A stretch of 64,000 bases of DNA from Methylococcus geothermalis (lineage in GTDB: Bacteria; Pseudomonadota; Gammaproteobacteria; Methylococcales; Methylococcaceae): contig NZ_CP046565.1 of the NCBI RefSeq assembly GCF_012769535.1, forward strand, positions 1,006,501 to 1,070,500, read 5' to 3'. Shown piece by piece: positions 15,923 through 24,152 of the stretch. Numbering within the stretch: position 1 is the stretch's first letter; each line of letters begins with the position of its first letter. The position numbers and the translations under genes were made by a program. The notes below the pieces were generated by a model. It did not search any database. It was not told the DNA's origin and was given only the letters and a program-made list of their open reading frames with translations.

Positions 15923-17073
15923 GCGATCAGCCGAGCATCCTGTTTTCCGATCCGGACATGAGCCTCGTCGAGCTGGAGGCGGTGGAGGAGGTGCTGAAAT
16001 CGCCCGGCCTCTCGGGCGGGCCGGTGGTGGAGGACTTCGAGGCCGCCTTCGCCGAGTATCTGGGGCGGCAACACGCGGTCGCGGTGAGCAGCGCCACGAT
16101 GGGGCTGCTGCTGGCGCTTCGGGCTTACGGCATCGGGCCGGGGGACGAGGTCATCGCCTCGCCCTTCGGTTTCCGCGAAACCGCCCACGCGATCACGCTC
16201 GCCGGAGCGAAGCCGGTGTTCGTGGACATCGACTACTGGACCTGCACCATCGTGCCGGACAAGGCCGCCGCGGCGGTCACGCCGCAGACCAGGGCCATCG
16301 TCGCCTGCAACGTCAATGGCCATCCGGCGCTGTGGGCGCCGCTCCGGGCGCTGGCCGACGAGCGCAACCTGATTCTGATCGAGGATTCCAGCGAGGCCAT
16401 CGGCTCGCGCTATCAGGGCAAGCTGGTCGGCAATTTCGGCGACTGCTCGATTTTCGACTTCACCCAGCCCAGCGCCCTGACCACCGGCGAGGGTGGCATG
16501 GTGGTGACCGACGACCGAAATCTGGCGGCGCGCCTGCGCGGCTACCGCAACCGCCGTCGGGACGAGCGCAAGTCGGTAGTGCTGGGCGATCTGCCGCCGT
16601 ACCGGGCGGAGATGAGCGATATCAACGCGGCTCTCGGGTTGGCGCAACTGGAGCGGCTGGACGGGATACTCGAGCGCCGCAAGGACATCGAAGCCTATTA
16701 CGACGCCTTCATGCAGTCCTTCGAAGGCATCAAGCCGGCCTACCAGGCGCCGGAAGTGGATGAGCTGCACTGGATGGTTTACCTGGTGCACCTGGGCACC
16801 CGCTTCACCCGATCCAGCCGCGACGTGGTCATCCAGGACTTGGCGACGGCGGAAGTGGAAGCCGTGGCATTCTGTGCGCCCCTGCATACCCAGCGGCACT
16901 ACGTGGACCTGGGCTATCGCAAGGGCCAGTTCTTCGTGACGGAAAAGCTGGCGGACCGGGCGATCGCCCTGCCGTTCCACTGCCACCTCACCGAAGACCA
17001 GATCGGCTTCATCGTGCAGACCGCCAAGGACTCGTCCATCAACGTGGGCGCCGGGGCCGCGATCTATCTGTGA
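15919..17073 (+). CDS. DegT/DnrJ/EryC1-fold protein lacking the PLP lysine, nif-associated
   Basis: A 384-aa protein of the DegT/StrS sugar aminotransferase fold. Family landmarks are SGGPVVEDFEAAFAEYLG (N-terminus), AVSSATMGLLLALRAYGIGP with GDEVIASPF, ILIEDSSEAIGSRYQGK (Asp156, the pyridinium-nitrogen Asp) and LTTGEGGMVVT. At the place of the catalytic lysine (FSFH..KN in ArnB) it reads FDFTQPSA, with Ser185 instead. It therefore cannot form the usual internal aldimine. Dehydratases of the ColD type carry His there; Ser is different again. ATGA coupling and position in the nif run imply a nitrogenase-related role, perhaps as a binding protein. Confidence 0.85.
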   Translation: MSDQPSILFSDPDMSLVELEAVEEVLKSPGLSGGPVVEDFEAAFAEYLGRQHAVAVSSATMGLLLALRAYGIGPGDEVIASPFGFRETAHAITLAGAKPVFVDIDYWTCTIVPDKAAAAVTPQTRAIVACNVNGHPALWAPLRALADERNLILIEDSSEAIGSRYQGKLVGNFGDCSIFDFTQPSALTTGEGGMVVTDDRNLAARLRGYRNRRRDERKSVVLGDLPPYRAEMSDINAALGLAQLERLDGILERRKDIEAYYDAFMQSFEGIKPAYQAPEVDELHWMVYLVHLGTRFTRSSRDVVIQDLATAEVEAVAFCAPLHTQRHYVDLGYRKGQFFVTEKLADRAIALPFHCHLTEDQIGFIVQTAKDSSINVGAGAAIYL

Positions 17074-17082
17074 GCCGACGCG

Positions 17083-17433
17083 ATGTCCGGTTATCTGCGT
17101 ACCGGGACACGCCGAAACGCGAAGGTCTGCGTGACCGTCCTGCCCTCGGGCAAGACGGTGCGAATCAGCAGCGGCAGCCGCCTGCTCGACGCGGTGCTGC
17201 TGACGGGCGAAGCAATCGTCCACAAATGCGGCGGACATGCCCGTTGCGGGGAATGTCACGTGCTGGTGCGAAACGGCGGACGCGGCTTGTCCAAGATCCG
17301 TCCCGACGAGCGGGAAAAGCTCGACAACATAAGAGGTACGGAAACCCTATCCAGGCTGTCCTGCCAGGCGGTCCTGGGCTCCCGTGAGATCACCATCGAA
17401 TTGCTGACACAGAACAGAGGATCACCACCATGA
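17083..17433 (+). CDS. 2Fe-2S plant/adrenodoxin-type ferredoxin, nif-associated
   Basis: A 116-aa ferredoxin. Cluster ligands are Cys49, Cys55, Cys58 (CGGHARCGEC) and Cys94 (LSCQAVLG). The C-x5-C-x2-C arrangement is of the adrenodoxin/Isc-like type. It is probably an electron carrier to nitrogenase maturation or to nitrogenase. It follows the DegT-like gene by 9 bp and overlaps the next start by 4 bp. Confidence 0.9.
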   Translation: MSGYLRTGTRRNAKVCVTVLPSGKTVRISSGSRLLDAVLLTGEAIVHKCGGHARCGECHVLVRNGGRGLSKIRPDEREKLDNIRGTETLSRLSCQAVLGSREITIELLTQNRGSPP

Positions 17434-17660
17434 CGACCACAGAGAAAATCGAATCCTTGATCCATGTCCGTTTCGCTCCCAATGGCACGGTCATGGAAAT
17501 CGGCGAACGTCCGCAGGGCGTGGACGCACAGAGCTGGTTCAACTATCTGAGCAACAAGACTTCCAACAGTTACCAGGCCCTGGCCGGCGGACGCGGCATG
17601 TTCCGCCTGCCGCGTCCGCAAGTGGACGAGCTCAAGGCCGCCATCTCATCAGGGGAGTAA
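17430..17660 (+). CDS. 76-aa conserved nif-cluster protein, unknown
   Basis: A small soluble protein beginning MTTTEKIESLIHVRFAPNGT and containing the run SWFNYLSNKTSNSYQALAGG, then MFRLPRPQVDELKAA. It has no cysteine and no membrane span. It resembles short open frames between ferredoxin and SIR2-like genes in other nif clusters, but I cannot name it. Coupled to the ferredoxin by ATGA, with a good spacing to the next gene. Confidence 0.8.
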   Translation: MTTTEKIESLIHVRFAPNGTVMEIGERPQGVDAQSWFNYLSNKTSNSYQALAGGRGMFRLPRPQVDELKAAISSGE

Positions 17661-17666
17661 AGACTC

Positions 17667-18509
17667 ATGACGGCAACGATACCAACAGAGATTCAGGCAG
17701 GCCTGGCCGGCGGCCAGGTGATTCCCTACCTGGGGCCCGGCGTGTTGGGCCTGGACGGCAGCACTGCCGTACCCAGCGCACCGGAAACGCTGGTGGAGTT
17801 GATCACCGCCAAGGTGACCGTGCCCCACAAGATCCGCAAGAATCTCACCGCGGCGGGCCAGTACATCGAAAACTTCAAGCATCGCAAGACCCTGGTCAGC
17901 CTGCTGAAGGACGCTTTTTCGGCTGCGCCGGAGCCGACCGCGCTGCACCGGTATTTCGCGGGGCTGTCGTTGCCGTTGATCGTCGACGCCTGGTATGACG
18001 CCAGCATGGCGGCGGCGCTGGCAGGGCGGTCGGATTTCGGGCAGGTGCAGGGCGTGAGCCGTGCCGAGCACTTCGGCGACTGGGTACATTACTTCCATGC
18101 CGACGGAAGCCCGGCGGAGGAAGCCGAAGCGGCAAGCTGGAACCTGCTGCTGTACAAGCCGCTGGGCAGCATCGCGCCGGCCGCCAACTTCATCCTGTCC
18201 GACTCGGATTACGTCGAAGTGCTGACCGAAATCGACATTCAGACGCCGATTCCGGAAGCGGTGAAGCAGATCCGGAGCGGCCGCCACTTCCTGTTCCTGG
18301 GCTGCCGCTTCCGCACCCAGCTGGAGCGGACCTATGCCCGGCAGGTCATGAAGCGTTCGTCGGACCTGCACTGGGCCGTGCTGCCGGACGACCTGACCCG
18401 CAACGAAGCGCGTTTCCTGGAGGAGCAGAACATCCGCCGGATCGACATGCCCCTCGCGGACTTCGTGCGGCAGTTGCTGGCCAGCGAAGCGCCGCGGCAG
18501 GCGGCCTGA
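17667..18509 (+). CDS. SIR2-like Rossmann protein of the nif cluster
   Basis: A 280-aa protein of the SIR2-like (SIR2_2) group. The front shows VIPYLGPGVLG, a version of the NAD-binding GAGxS motif. The end shows LGCRFRTQLE, equivalent to the GYSL-type strand. A middle block reads LYKPLGSIAPAANFILSDSD, where catalytic members have KLHGD. Here the histidine is replaced (KPLGS), so NADase or deacylase activity is doubtful. In phage defence SIR2-like proteins deplete NAD. In this place, last gene of a NifA-controlled run, a redox or ADP-ribose sensing role is more likely, by inference. No terminator is obvious after it. Confidence 0.82.
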   Translation: MTATIPTEIQAGLAGGQVIPYLGPGVLGLDGSTAVPSAPETLVELITAKVTVPHKIRKNLTAAGQYIENFKHRKTLVSLLKDAFSAAPEPTALHRYFAGLSLPLIVDAWYDASMAAALAGRSDFGQVQGVSRAEHFGDWVHYFHADGSPAEEAEAASWNLLLYKPLGSIAPAANFILSDSDYVEVLTEIDIQTPIPEAVKQIRSGRHFLFLGCRFRTQLERTYARQVMKRSSDLHWAVLPDDLTRNEARFLEEQNIRRIDMPLADFVRQLLASEAPRQAA

Positions 18510-18884
18510 GCCTGAGAGCCTGTTCACGATCTTCTGATGAGCAGGACGAGAAACGCCAAGTGGAAGAACTGCAAACCGGTGTTGAGCTTGGGTTCGCAGT
18601 TCTTCCATCATCGGCGACACTTCTCCAGCCCGCCGAAGCTGCGATCCAGCTGGCGCACCGATATCACGCCAGCGTCGGAACCGGGCGCTCCTACCTCGAA
18701 GTTCGCTTCGATCTCGCGGCGCCCAAGGCGCCCAAACATCAGGCGCTGACCGCTACCCTCCGGCATTGGCGGAACCTCCCTCGATAGCGCTTCGATACCT
18801 GCATCGGAGCGCCTTTCGGCCGTTCCGCCGATACGTGCTCATGAAATGTCCGGGCTAAGGCTTTGGTAAGGGAGGTTGGGGTGC
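18510..18884. other. Intergenic region containing a transposase relic
   Basis: This 375-bp gap separates the nif run from the convergent pxpA gene. Its left third holds the IS5-type fragment listed separately. The rest contains open frames on the plus strand without start signals, and I recognise nothing in them. No strong T-tailed hairpin was seen, although both transcription units must end here. Confidence 0.4.
18533..18625 (-). mobile_element. IS5-type transposase C-terminal fragment
   Basis: The minus-strand translation reads CRR-stop-WKNCEPKLNTGLQFFHLAFLV and ends RRS-stop, the typical tail of IS5-group transposases (WKNCERKLNTSLQF type). An in-frame TGA interrupts it and nothing of the upstream gene remains. 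Confidence 0.65.
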
Positions 18885-19682
18885 TTACCCTGGCTGCCGG
18901 GCGGTTGCGTCCGGGAGGCGTTCGCCCATTGCCGCCAAGCCGATGCCCCGTCCCGCCAATTCCATGCGCAGGCGCCGGGCGAAGGCCGCGGCGTCTGGGC
19001 CGTCGCCATGCAGGCAGAGGGTGTCCACGGGCATCGCGATGACCGTCCCGTCGCGGGCGGTCACTTCGCCGCGCTCCACCATATTCAGGGCTTGAGCGAC
19101 GGCTTCGTCCGGATTCCCGATCAGGGCGTCCGGCCGGCTGCGCGGCGTCAGGGTGCCGTCCGGCTCGTAGCGGCGGTCGGCGAAGCCTTCCCGCGCGACC
19201 GCCAAGCCCGCCGCCTGTCCGGCCCGGACCAGCTGCGAGCCGGCGGGGCCTACCAGAATGAGCTTCGCGTCGAACGCTCGGACCGCGCCGGCGACCGCTT
19301 CGGCCATGGACGCATCGGACGCGGCCTGGCCGTACAGCGCGCCGTGCGGCTTGACGTGGACCAGCCGGCTGCCGGCGGCGTGCGCGAAACCGGCGAGCGC
19401 GCCGATCTGATAGAGCACCAGGTTGCGGATTTCTTCCGGACGCAATGCCATGGGGCGGCGTCCGAAACCCTGGCGGTCCGGCAGCGACGGGTGGGCGCCC
19501 AGGGCGACACCGTGGCTCACCGCGAGGCGCACCGTTTCCGCCATGACGTCCGGATCGCCGGCATGGAAGCCGCAGGCGATGTTGGCCGAGGTGACCAGTC
19601 CCAGCAGGATTTCGTCCTCGCCCATCCGCCAGGGGCCGAAGCTTTCGCCGAGATCGGCATTGAGGTCGACGGTTCGTGCCAT
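18885..19682 (-). CDS. pxpA: 5-oxoprolinase subunit A (LamB/YcsF family)
   Basis: PxpA acts with PxpB and PxpC to hydrolyse 5-oxoproline (pyroglutamate) to glutamate with ATP. It is 265 aa from the ATG at 19682, opening VDLNADLGESFG. Further landmarks are NIACGFHAGDP, LGAHPSLPDRQGFGRR, HVKPHGALY and VDTLCLHGD, the metal- and substrate-binding blocks of the LamB/YcsF fold. A much longer minus-strand frame through it is a shadow of pxpC in another phase. Last gene of the pxpB-pxpC-pxpA run. Confidence 0.96.
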   Translation of the reverse strand: MARTVDLNADLGESFGPWRMGEDEILLGLVTSANIACGFHAGDPDVMAETVRLAVSHGVALGAHPSLPDRQGFGRRPMALRPEEIRNLVLYQIGALAGFAHAAGSRLVHVKPHGALYGQAASDASMAEAVAGAVRAFDAKLILVGPAGSQLVRAGQAAGLAVAREGFADRRYEPDGTLTPRSRPDALIGNPDEAVAQALNMVERGEVTARDGTVIAMPVDTLCLHGDGPDAAAFARRLRMELAGRGIGLAAMGERLPDATARQPG

Positions 19683-19690
19683 GGCTGGTC

Positions 19691-20680
19691 TCAGGATGAT
19701 GGCGTGTTCAACGGCCAACGCAGGCCAAGGCTGGCGCGCAGCCGGCGGAGCTGCAGGGCGCGGATGCGGAACAGCGTCTGCGCTCGTTCCGCCGGGACGG
19801 GTTCGAAGCGGACGGTCTCTCCCGGTCTCAACTGCGCGAGCCGCGGATGGTCGACGCTCGCCACCGTGCCCAGCACCGGATAGCCGCCGGTGGTCTGGCG
19901 GTCCACACCCAACAGAATGGGCTGGCCGCCCGGCGGCAGTTGCAGCGTACCGAAGGTGACGCCGGCCGAGAGCCGCTCGGCTGCGGCCAGGCGCAACGGC
20001 GGTCCTTCCAGGCGCAAGCCCATCCGGTCGGAAGCCTGGCCGACCCGGAAGGCGTCCGTCTCGAGCGCGCGCCGGTCTTCGTCGGGCAGGGCTTGCCAGT
20101 CCGGTCCCGGAATCAGGCGCAGCCGCGCCGGGCATTCCAGCGGCAGCGCCCTGTTCCACGCCACGGACCAGGCCGGTAGGTAAGGGCGCGACGGGTCGTC
20201 CGGCAGGGCCAGGGCGTTTTCGCCCGCCGCGATGATATCGCCCTTGCCGAGCGGCCGTCCCCCCAGTCCCCCGAACCCTGCCCGAAGGTCGGTGCTGCGG
20301 CTGCCCAGCACGGCCGTGACTTCGAAACCGCCGGCCACCGCCAGATAGGCGCGACAGCCCAGGCGAGGCCGGCCAAAGCCGAGCCGCGAGCCGGCGGGGA
20401 GCCACACCGGCCGCCAGCAGGCGAGTGGTCTCCCGTCCACTTCCGCGGAGAGATCGGCGCCGGTGACGGACACCCAGGCGCCGCGCTCGAAGCTCAGTTC
20501 GGGGCCCCGGAGCGTCATTTCCAGCACCGCGGCTTCCGGCGGATTGCCCACCAGCGCATTGGCGATGGCGGCGGAGTAGCTGTCCATGGCACCGCCCGGC
20601 GTCACGCCCAGATGCTGGCAGCCGGGCCGGCCCAAGTCCTGGAGGGTGCTCAGGAGGCCGGGATGTTCGACCCGGATCAC
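19691..20680 (-). CDS. pxpC: 5-oxoprolinase subunit C (carboxyltransferase-type)
   Basis: A 329-aa subunit with the biotin-dependent carboxylase fold of allophanate hydrolase subunit 2. Motifs are LLSTLQDLGRPG, HLGVTPGGAMD and SYSAAIANALVGN at the N-terminus, and LPPGGQPILLGVDRQTTGGY with GTVASVDHPRLAQL later. I place the start at the GTG (20678-20680), which overlaps the pxpB stop as GTGA; an ATG at 20704 would add 8 residues. It is cytoplasmic and in complex with PxpA and PxpB. Confidence 0.94.
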   Translation of the reverse strand: MIRVEHPGLLSTLQDLGRPGCQHLGVTPGGAMDSYSAAIANALVGNPPEAAVLEMTLRGPELSFERGAWVSVTGADLSAEVDGRPLACWRPVWLPAGSRLGFGRPRLGCRAYLAVAGGFEVTAVLGSRSTDLRAGFGGLGGRPLGKGDIIAAGENALALPDDPSRPYLPAWSVAWNRALPLECPARLRLIPGPDWQALPDEDRRALETDAFRVGQASDRMGLRLEGPPLRLAAAERLSAGVTFGTLQLPPGGQPILLGVDRQTTGGYPVLGTVASVDHPRLAQLRPGETVRFEPVPAERAQTLFRIRALQLRRLRASLGLRWPLNTPSS

Positions 20681-21375
20681 CGGTCCTTCCCTCTCATGCG
20701 CCACTCGAATTCGTCCGCTCCGATCGGCACGAAGCGCAGCCGGTCGCCCGGAGCCAACAGGCAGGGCGGCTCACGCAGCGGATCGAACAGGCGCAGGGGT
20801 GTGCGGCCGATGAGCCGCCAGCCGCCGGGGCTGGCCTGCGGATAGATGCCGGTCTGCTCCCCGGCGATCCCCACCGCTCCCGCCGGTACGCTGGAACGCG
20901 GCGTGTCGCGGCGGGGCATCGCCAAGTCCGGGTCGAGGCCGCCCAGATAGGCGAACCCCGGCGTGAAGCCAAGAAAATACACGAGGTATTCGCCGCCGCT
21001 GTGGCGGGCGATCACCTCGTCCGGTGTGAGCCCGCAATGCCGGGCCACTTCGTCCAGATCCGGCCCATGCGCGCCGCCGTAGCAGACCGGGATGCGGAGA
21101 TGCCGGTCTTCGAGGACGGTGCCGCCTTCGTCCGCGAGGTACGGCATCACTGCTTCGACCAGTCCGTCATGGCTCCAGACGCCAGGATCGTAATGCAGCG
21201 TCAGGCTGGCGTAAGCCGGGACCCGGTCGGTGACGCCGGGCAGGTCAGCCAGCGCCTTCGACAGGGCGATTGCACGCCGGTTCGGCGCCGGATCGATCCG
21301 GTCGCCGAAGACGATCAGCAGGGCGCTGTCGCCGAGCGGCACGAAATTGGAAGAGGCGGCATCGAAGGTGTCCAT
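20677..21375 (-). CDS. pxpB: 5-oxoprolinase subunit B (allophanate hydrolase subunit 1 family)
   Basis: A 232-aa protein, first gene of the pxp operon. It opens FVPLGDSALLIVFGD and contains HYDPGVWSHDGLVE, RIPVCYGGAHGPDL and LDEVA, the diagnostic YLVYFLGFTPGFAYLGGLD, and TGIYPQASPGGWRLIGRTPL. The start at 21375 is chosen because the family core begins 11 residues later; the upstream frame to 21744 has no homology. Confidence 0.95.
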   Translation of the reverse strand: MDTFDAASSNFVPLGDSALLIVFGDRIDPAPNRRAIALSKALADLPGVTDRVPAYASLTLHYDPGVWSHDGLVEAVMPYLADEGGTVLEDRHLRIPVCYGGAHGPDLDEVARHCGLTPDEVIARHSGGEYLVYFLGFTPGFAYLGGLDPDLAMPRRDTPRSSVPAGAVGIAGEQTGIYPQASPGGWRLIGRTPLRLFDPLREPPCLLAPGDRLRFVPIGADEFEWRMRGKDR

Positions 21376-21636
21376 GGCGAGGTGCCGAGCATACCCATCG
21401 CCAGGGCAAGGGGGCAAGCGGGCGCCATGGGAAGCGTCCGGTTCGGGTGTCAGGACGGTGCGTGACGCACTGCCATTCATCCAGGATGGTGGTTCGGATG
21501 CCGGTCTGTTCGCTTTCACCAGTCTCTCGGTGCGGGAATCCGTTGTCCCGGCGCATGTTTCCGGTAAGCTGAAAGTGGAAATAAAGTTGTGGAACTCAAC
21601 CATGTCACTATTGCCGGCAGCGGCGGGAGCAAATCG

Positions 21637-23070
21637 ATGAATCCTTCGCTTCGTCTGACGGTGCTCTGTCTGGTCGCGGTTCTCGTCGGCCCGGGGTGTG
21701 CGTCCGGTCCCGAGCCGGCCGCTTCCGAACCGCGAGCCCCCCATGGTGTCGGCGATCTGCTCATCCGGAACGCCTCACTGCTGATCACCATGGATCCGGC
21801 CCTGGGCGAAGGGCCCCTCGGGATCGTCGAGGGCGGTGACGTGTTGCTCGAAGGCGGCCGGATCGCCGCGGTGGGCAGGGGGCTGGAAGGCCGCGGCCGC
21901 AAGTCCCTGGACGCGAGCGGTAAGATCGTCATGCCGGGTTTCGTCGATACGCATGACCACCTCTGGCAATCCATCATTCGCGGCTGCGCCGCCGACCGGG
22001 ACCTCTATGGCTGGCTGGAGGCGTGCGTCTATCCCCTGGGCCGGGTGCCGTTCGGAGCGCAGGATGCCTATGCGGCGGTCCGGCTCGCCACCCTAGGGCT
22101 CATCGGCACGGGGGTCACGACGGTCCTGGACTGGTCCCATGCTTTCAATCCGGGTTTCGTCGAGGGCAACCTGAGAGCCTTGCGCGATTCCGGGTTGCGG
22201 TTCGTTTTCGCTTACTGGGTCGCCCCGCCGGGCGGTTGCAGCGAGGCCGCTCGCATCCAGCAGGACTTGGTCGGCGAAGGCCTGGCGGCAGGTTTTCAGG
22301 TCGCAGCGCACCCGACCCTGGCTAATCTGGATCAATTGAAGGAGGCGGCGCGTTGCGCAGGGGAACTCCATGTGCCGCTCAACGTGCATCTCGGCGAAAG
22401 CCCGAAGGACCCGCAGCAGAAACAGGTCCGGGCGCTGGAGTTGTCAGGCGCTTTCGACGGGTCGTTGCTGGCCGACCATGCGATTCACCTGACGGATCGG
22501 GAGGTGGAACTACTGGCGCGGCACCGGGTCGCGGTCGCGCACAATCCTCTCAGCAACATGCGGCTCGCCTCCGGCATCATGCGTCTGCCCGAAATGCATG
22601 GGGCGGGGCTCAGGATCGGGCTGGGCCTGGACGGCGGAACCGCCGACGGTCCGGATATGTTCGCCAGCATGAAAGCCGCCGTCGGACTGCAGCGCGCCCG
22701 CCTCCAGAGCGCCTCGGCGTATCCCGGCATTGCGGATGTCTTGCGCATGGCGACCTTGGGAGGCGCCGAAGCGCTGGGCCTTGACAAGATCACCGGCTCG
22801 CTGACGCCTGGCAAGCGGGCGGACCTCATCATCCTCGACACGAAAGGCGCGAATTTCGCCCCGCGCTGGGATGGGCCCAGCCAGATCGTCCTCAACGGTC
22901 AGCCGGCGAACGTGGAGTACGTCTTCGTCGATGGCCGTGCCCTGAAAGCGGAGGGTCGGCTCCCGGAGGGCCAGGAAAAGAACGCCGTGCAGGCGGTGGA
23001 GGCGGCGGCACACAGAGTCCGGGCCGCCTTGAGCGCCAGCGGCGTTCGGCCACCGGCCGGGGGCGACTGA
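21637..23070 (+). CDS. Exported lipoprotein amidohydrolase (TRZ/ATZ-type deaminase family)
   Basis: A 477-aa protein. Residues 1-20 form a lipoprotein signal (TVLCLVAVLVGPGCAS, lipidation at the Cys). The metal-dependent hydrolase domain follows: GFVDTHDHLWQS (HxH-type first ligand pair), LNVHLGES (His), LLADHAIHLTD (His) and IGLGLDGGTADGPDMFASMK (metal Asp). The C-terminal beta-sandwich reads GSLTPGKRADLIILD. The family includes guanine deaminase, chlorohydrolase and S-adenosylhomocysteine deaminase. These are usually cytoplasmic, so the lipoprotein anchor is unusual. GGGAG lies 8 nt before the ATG. It is divergent from pxpB. Confidence 0.85.
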   Translation: MNPSLRLTVLCLVAVLVGPGCASGPEPAASEPRAPHGVGDLLIRNASLLITMDPALGEGPLGIVEGGDVLLEGGRIAAVGRGLEGRGRKSLDASGKIVMPGFVDTHDHLWQSIIRGCAADRDLYGWLEACVYPLGRVPFGAQDAYAAVRLATLGLIGTGVTTVLDWSHAFNPGFVEGNLRALRDSGLRFVFAYWVAPPGGCSEAARIQQDLVGEGLAAGFQVAAHPTLANLDQLKEAARCAGELHVPLNVHLGESPKDPQQKQVRALELSGAFDGSLLADHAIHLTDREVELLARHRVAVAHNPLSNMRLASGIMRLPEMHGAGLRIGLGLDGGTADGPDMFASMKAAVGLQRARLQSASAYPGIADVLRMATLGGAEALGLDKITGSLTPGKRADLIILDTKGANFAPRWDGPSQIVLNGQPANVEYVFVDGRALKAEGRLPEGQEKNAVQAVEAAAHRVRAALSASGVRPPAGGD

Positions 23071-23121
23071 GCCGTGCCGGCTTCGGCCGCACGTCATCCT
23101 CGTCAGGGAGGAAACCCCATC

Positions 23122-23290
23122 ATGCGTACCGACTACGATCCCATCGCCGAACGATACAAGAAGGCCAAGCAGCAGCCTTCGGTGAGCAGCCGCTGGGGAT
23201 GGCGGGCGGGAGCGAGTTCGGGTGGGCCGGCGAGACAGCGTGCCAGCCTGCCAAGGTTCGCGAGCTGTTCCGGTCGGTTGACGATTCTCG
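23122..23290 (+). pseudogene. Truncated methyltransferase 5' end and unrelated tail
   Basis: After a GGGAGG ribosome binding site the frame begins MRTDYDPIAERYKKAKQQP, which is the start of class I SAM-dependent methyltransferases of the xDYDxIAxxYxxxKxxPWR type. Homology stops there. The following bases encode, in another frame, CQPAKVRELFRSVDDSR and then a stop, which looks like the end of a different gene. The methyltransferase core is missing, so the piece is nonfunctional. Confidence 0.55.
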
Positions 23291-24142
23291 CTAGACCCGC
23301 AGCAAGCCGGCGACCGCCTCGCACTCGTTTTCCGTCAGCTCGAAATCGAAGATCGCCAGGTCTTCCCGCATGTGTGTTTCCGATGTCGTTCCGGTGAGAG
23401 GAACGATGCCGATCTGGGTCAGATAGCGGAAGAAGACCTGCGCGGGCGTGCGTCCATGGTTCGATGCAAGAGCCCGCAGCGTGGCGTCGGCCAGAACCGA
23501 CGGATTGGCGGTGAGGGTCCAGAAACTCTGAAAGATAATCCGGTTTTGCCGGCAGAATTCCCGTATTTCGCGTTCGTATCGGGTCTCCGCACAGAAGCGG
23601 TTCTGGACCACGGCCGGTCGGACGCGGGCCTGGCCATACAGGCGCTCGAGCCGTTCGAGCTGGTAGCAATTGCTGATCCCCAGTTGCCTGGCTCGGCCGC
23701 TGTCGAAGATTGCTTCCATCGCCCGCCATACCTCCAGCGTGTCCTTCTCATCCGACAACGGCGAATGCAGGATCAGACAATCCAGATAAGGAGTGCGGAG
23801 ATTCTTCAGCGAGGTTTCGAAGGACTGGGCGACTTGCTCGGCCAGGCTCGCCTTCGGGTCATAAGGCATCCGCTCCGGGTCCTGACCGTCGACGGGGGTG
23901 AACTTGCTCTGGAGGTAGAAGTCGGCCCGTTCCAGCCCGGCCTTCAGGCACGCCGCGAGGCCGGTGCCGACACCCGCCTCGTCGTAATGCTTGGGCTGGC
24001 AGGCGGTGTCGATGCCGCGGAATCCGAGCGAGACGGCCTGTTCCACCAGGGCCGCGGTGCGGTCCTTTTTCCAGGCCGTGCCGTAGACGATGCCGGGCAT
24101 GCGGACGCCGTAAGCGGAAACCAGGAAGCCGTCTTTTTTCAT
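23291..24142 (-). CDS. Aldo/keto reductase family oxidoreductase
   Basis: A 283-aa NADPH-type aldo/keto reductase. The catalytic tetrad can be followed: Asp in GFRGIDTACQPKHYDEAGVG with its Tyr, Lys in FYLQSKFTP, His in LDCLILHSPL. QLGISNCYQLERLE and the cofactor-end SFWTLTANPSVLAD follow, with PLTGTTSETHMRED at the phosphate site. Substrate unknown. The start MKKDGFLVSAYG at 24142 gives the normal family length; the long upstream frame is a shadow of the methyltransferase. The methyltransferase gene lies 10 bp upstream, so they are probably co-transcribed. Confidence 0.9.
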   Translation of the reverse strand: MKKDGFLVSAYGVRMPGIVYGTAWKKDRTAALVEQAVSLGFRGIDTACQPKHYDEAGVGTGLAACLKAGLERADFYLQSKFTPVDGQDPERMPYDPKASLAEQVAQSFETSLKNLRTPYLDCLILHSPLSDEKDTLEVWRAMEAIFDSGRARQLGISNCYQLERLERLYGQARVRPAVVQNRFCAETRYEREIREFCRQNRIIFQSFWTLTANPSVLADATLRALASNHGRTPAQVFFRYLTQIGIVPLTGTTSETHMREDLAIFDFELTENECEAVAGLLRV

Positions 24143-24152
24143 GGGATCGTCC

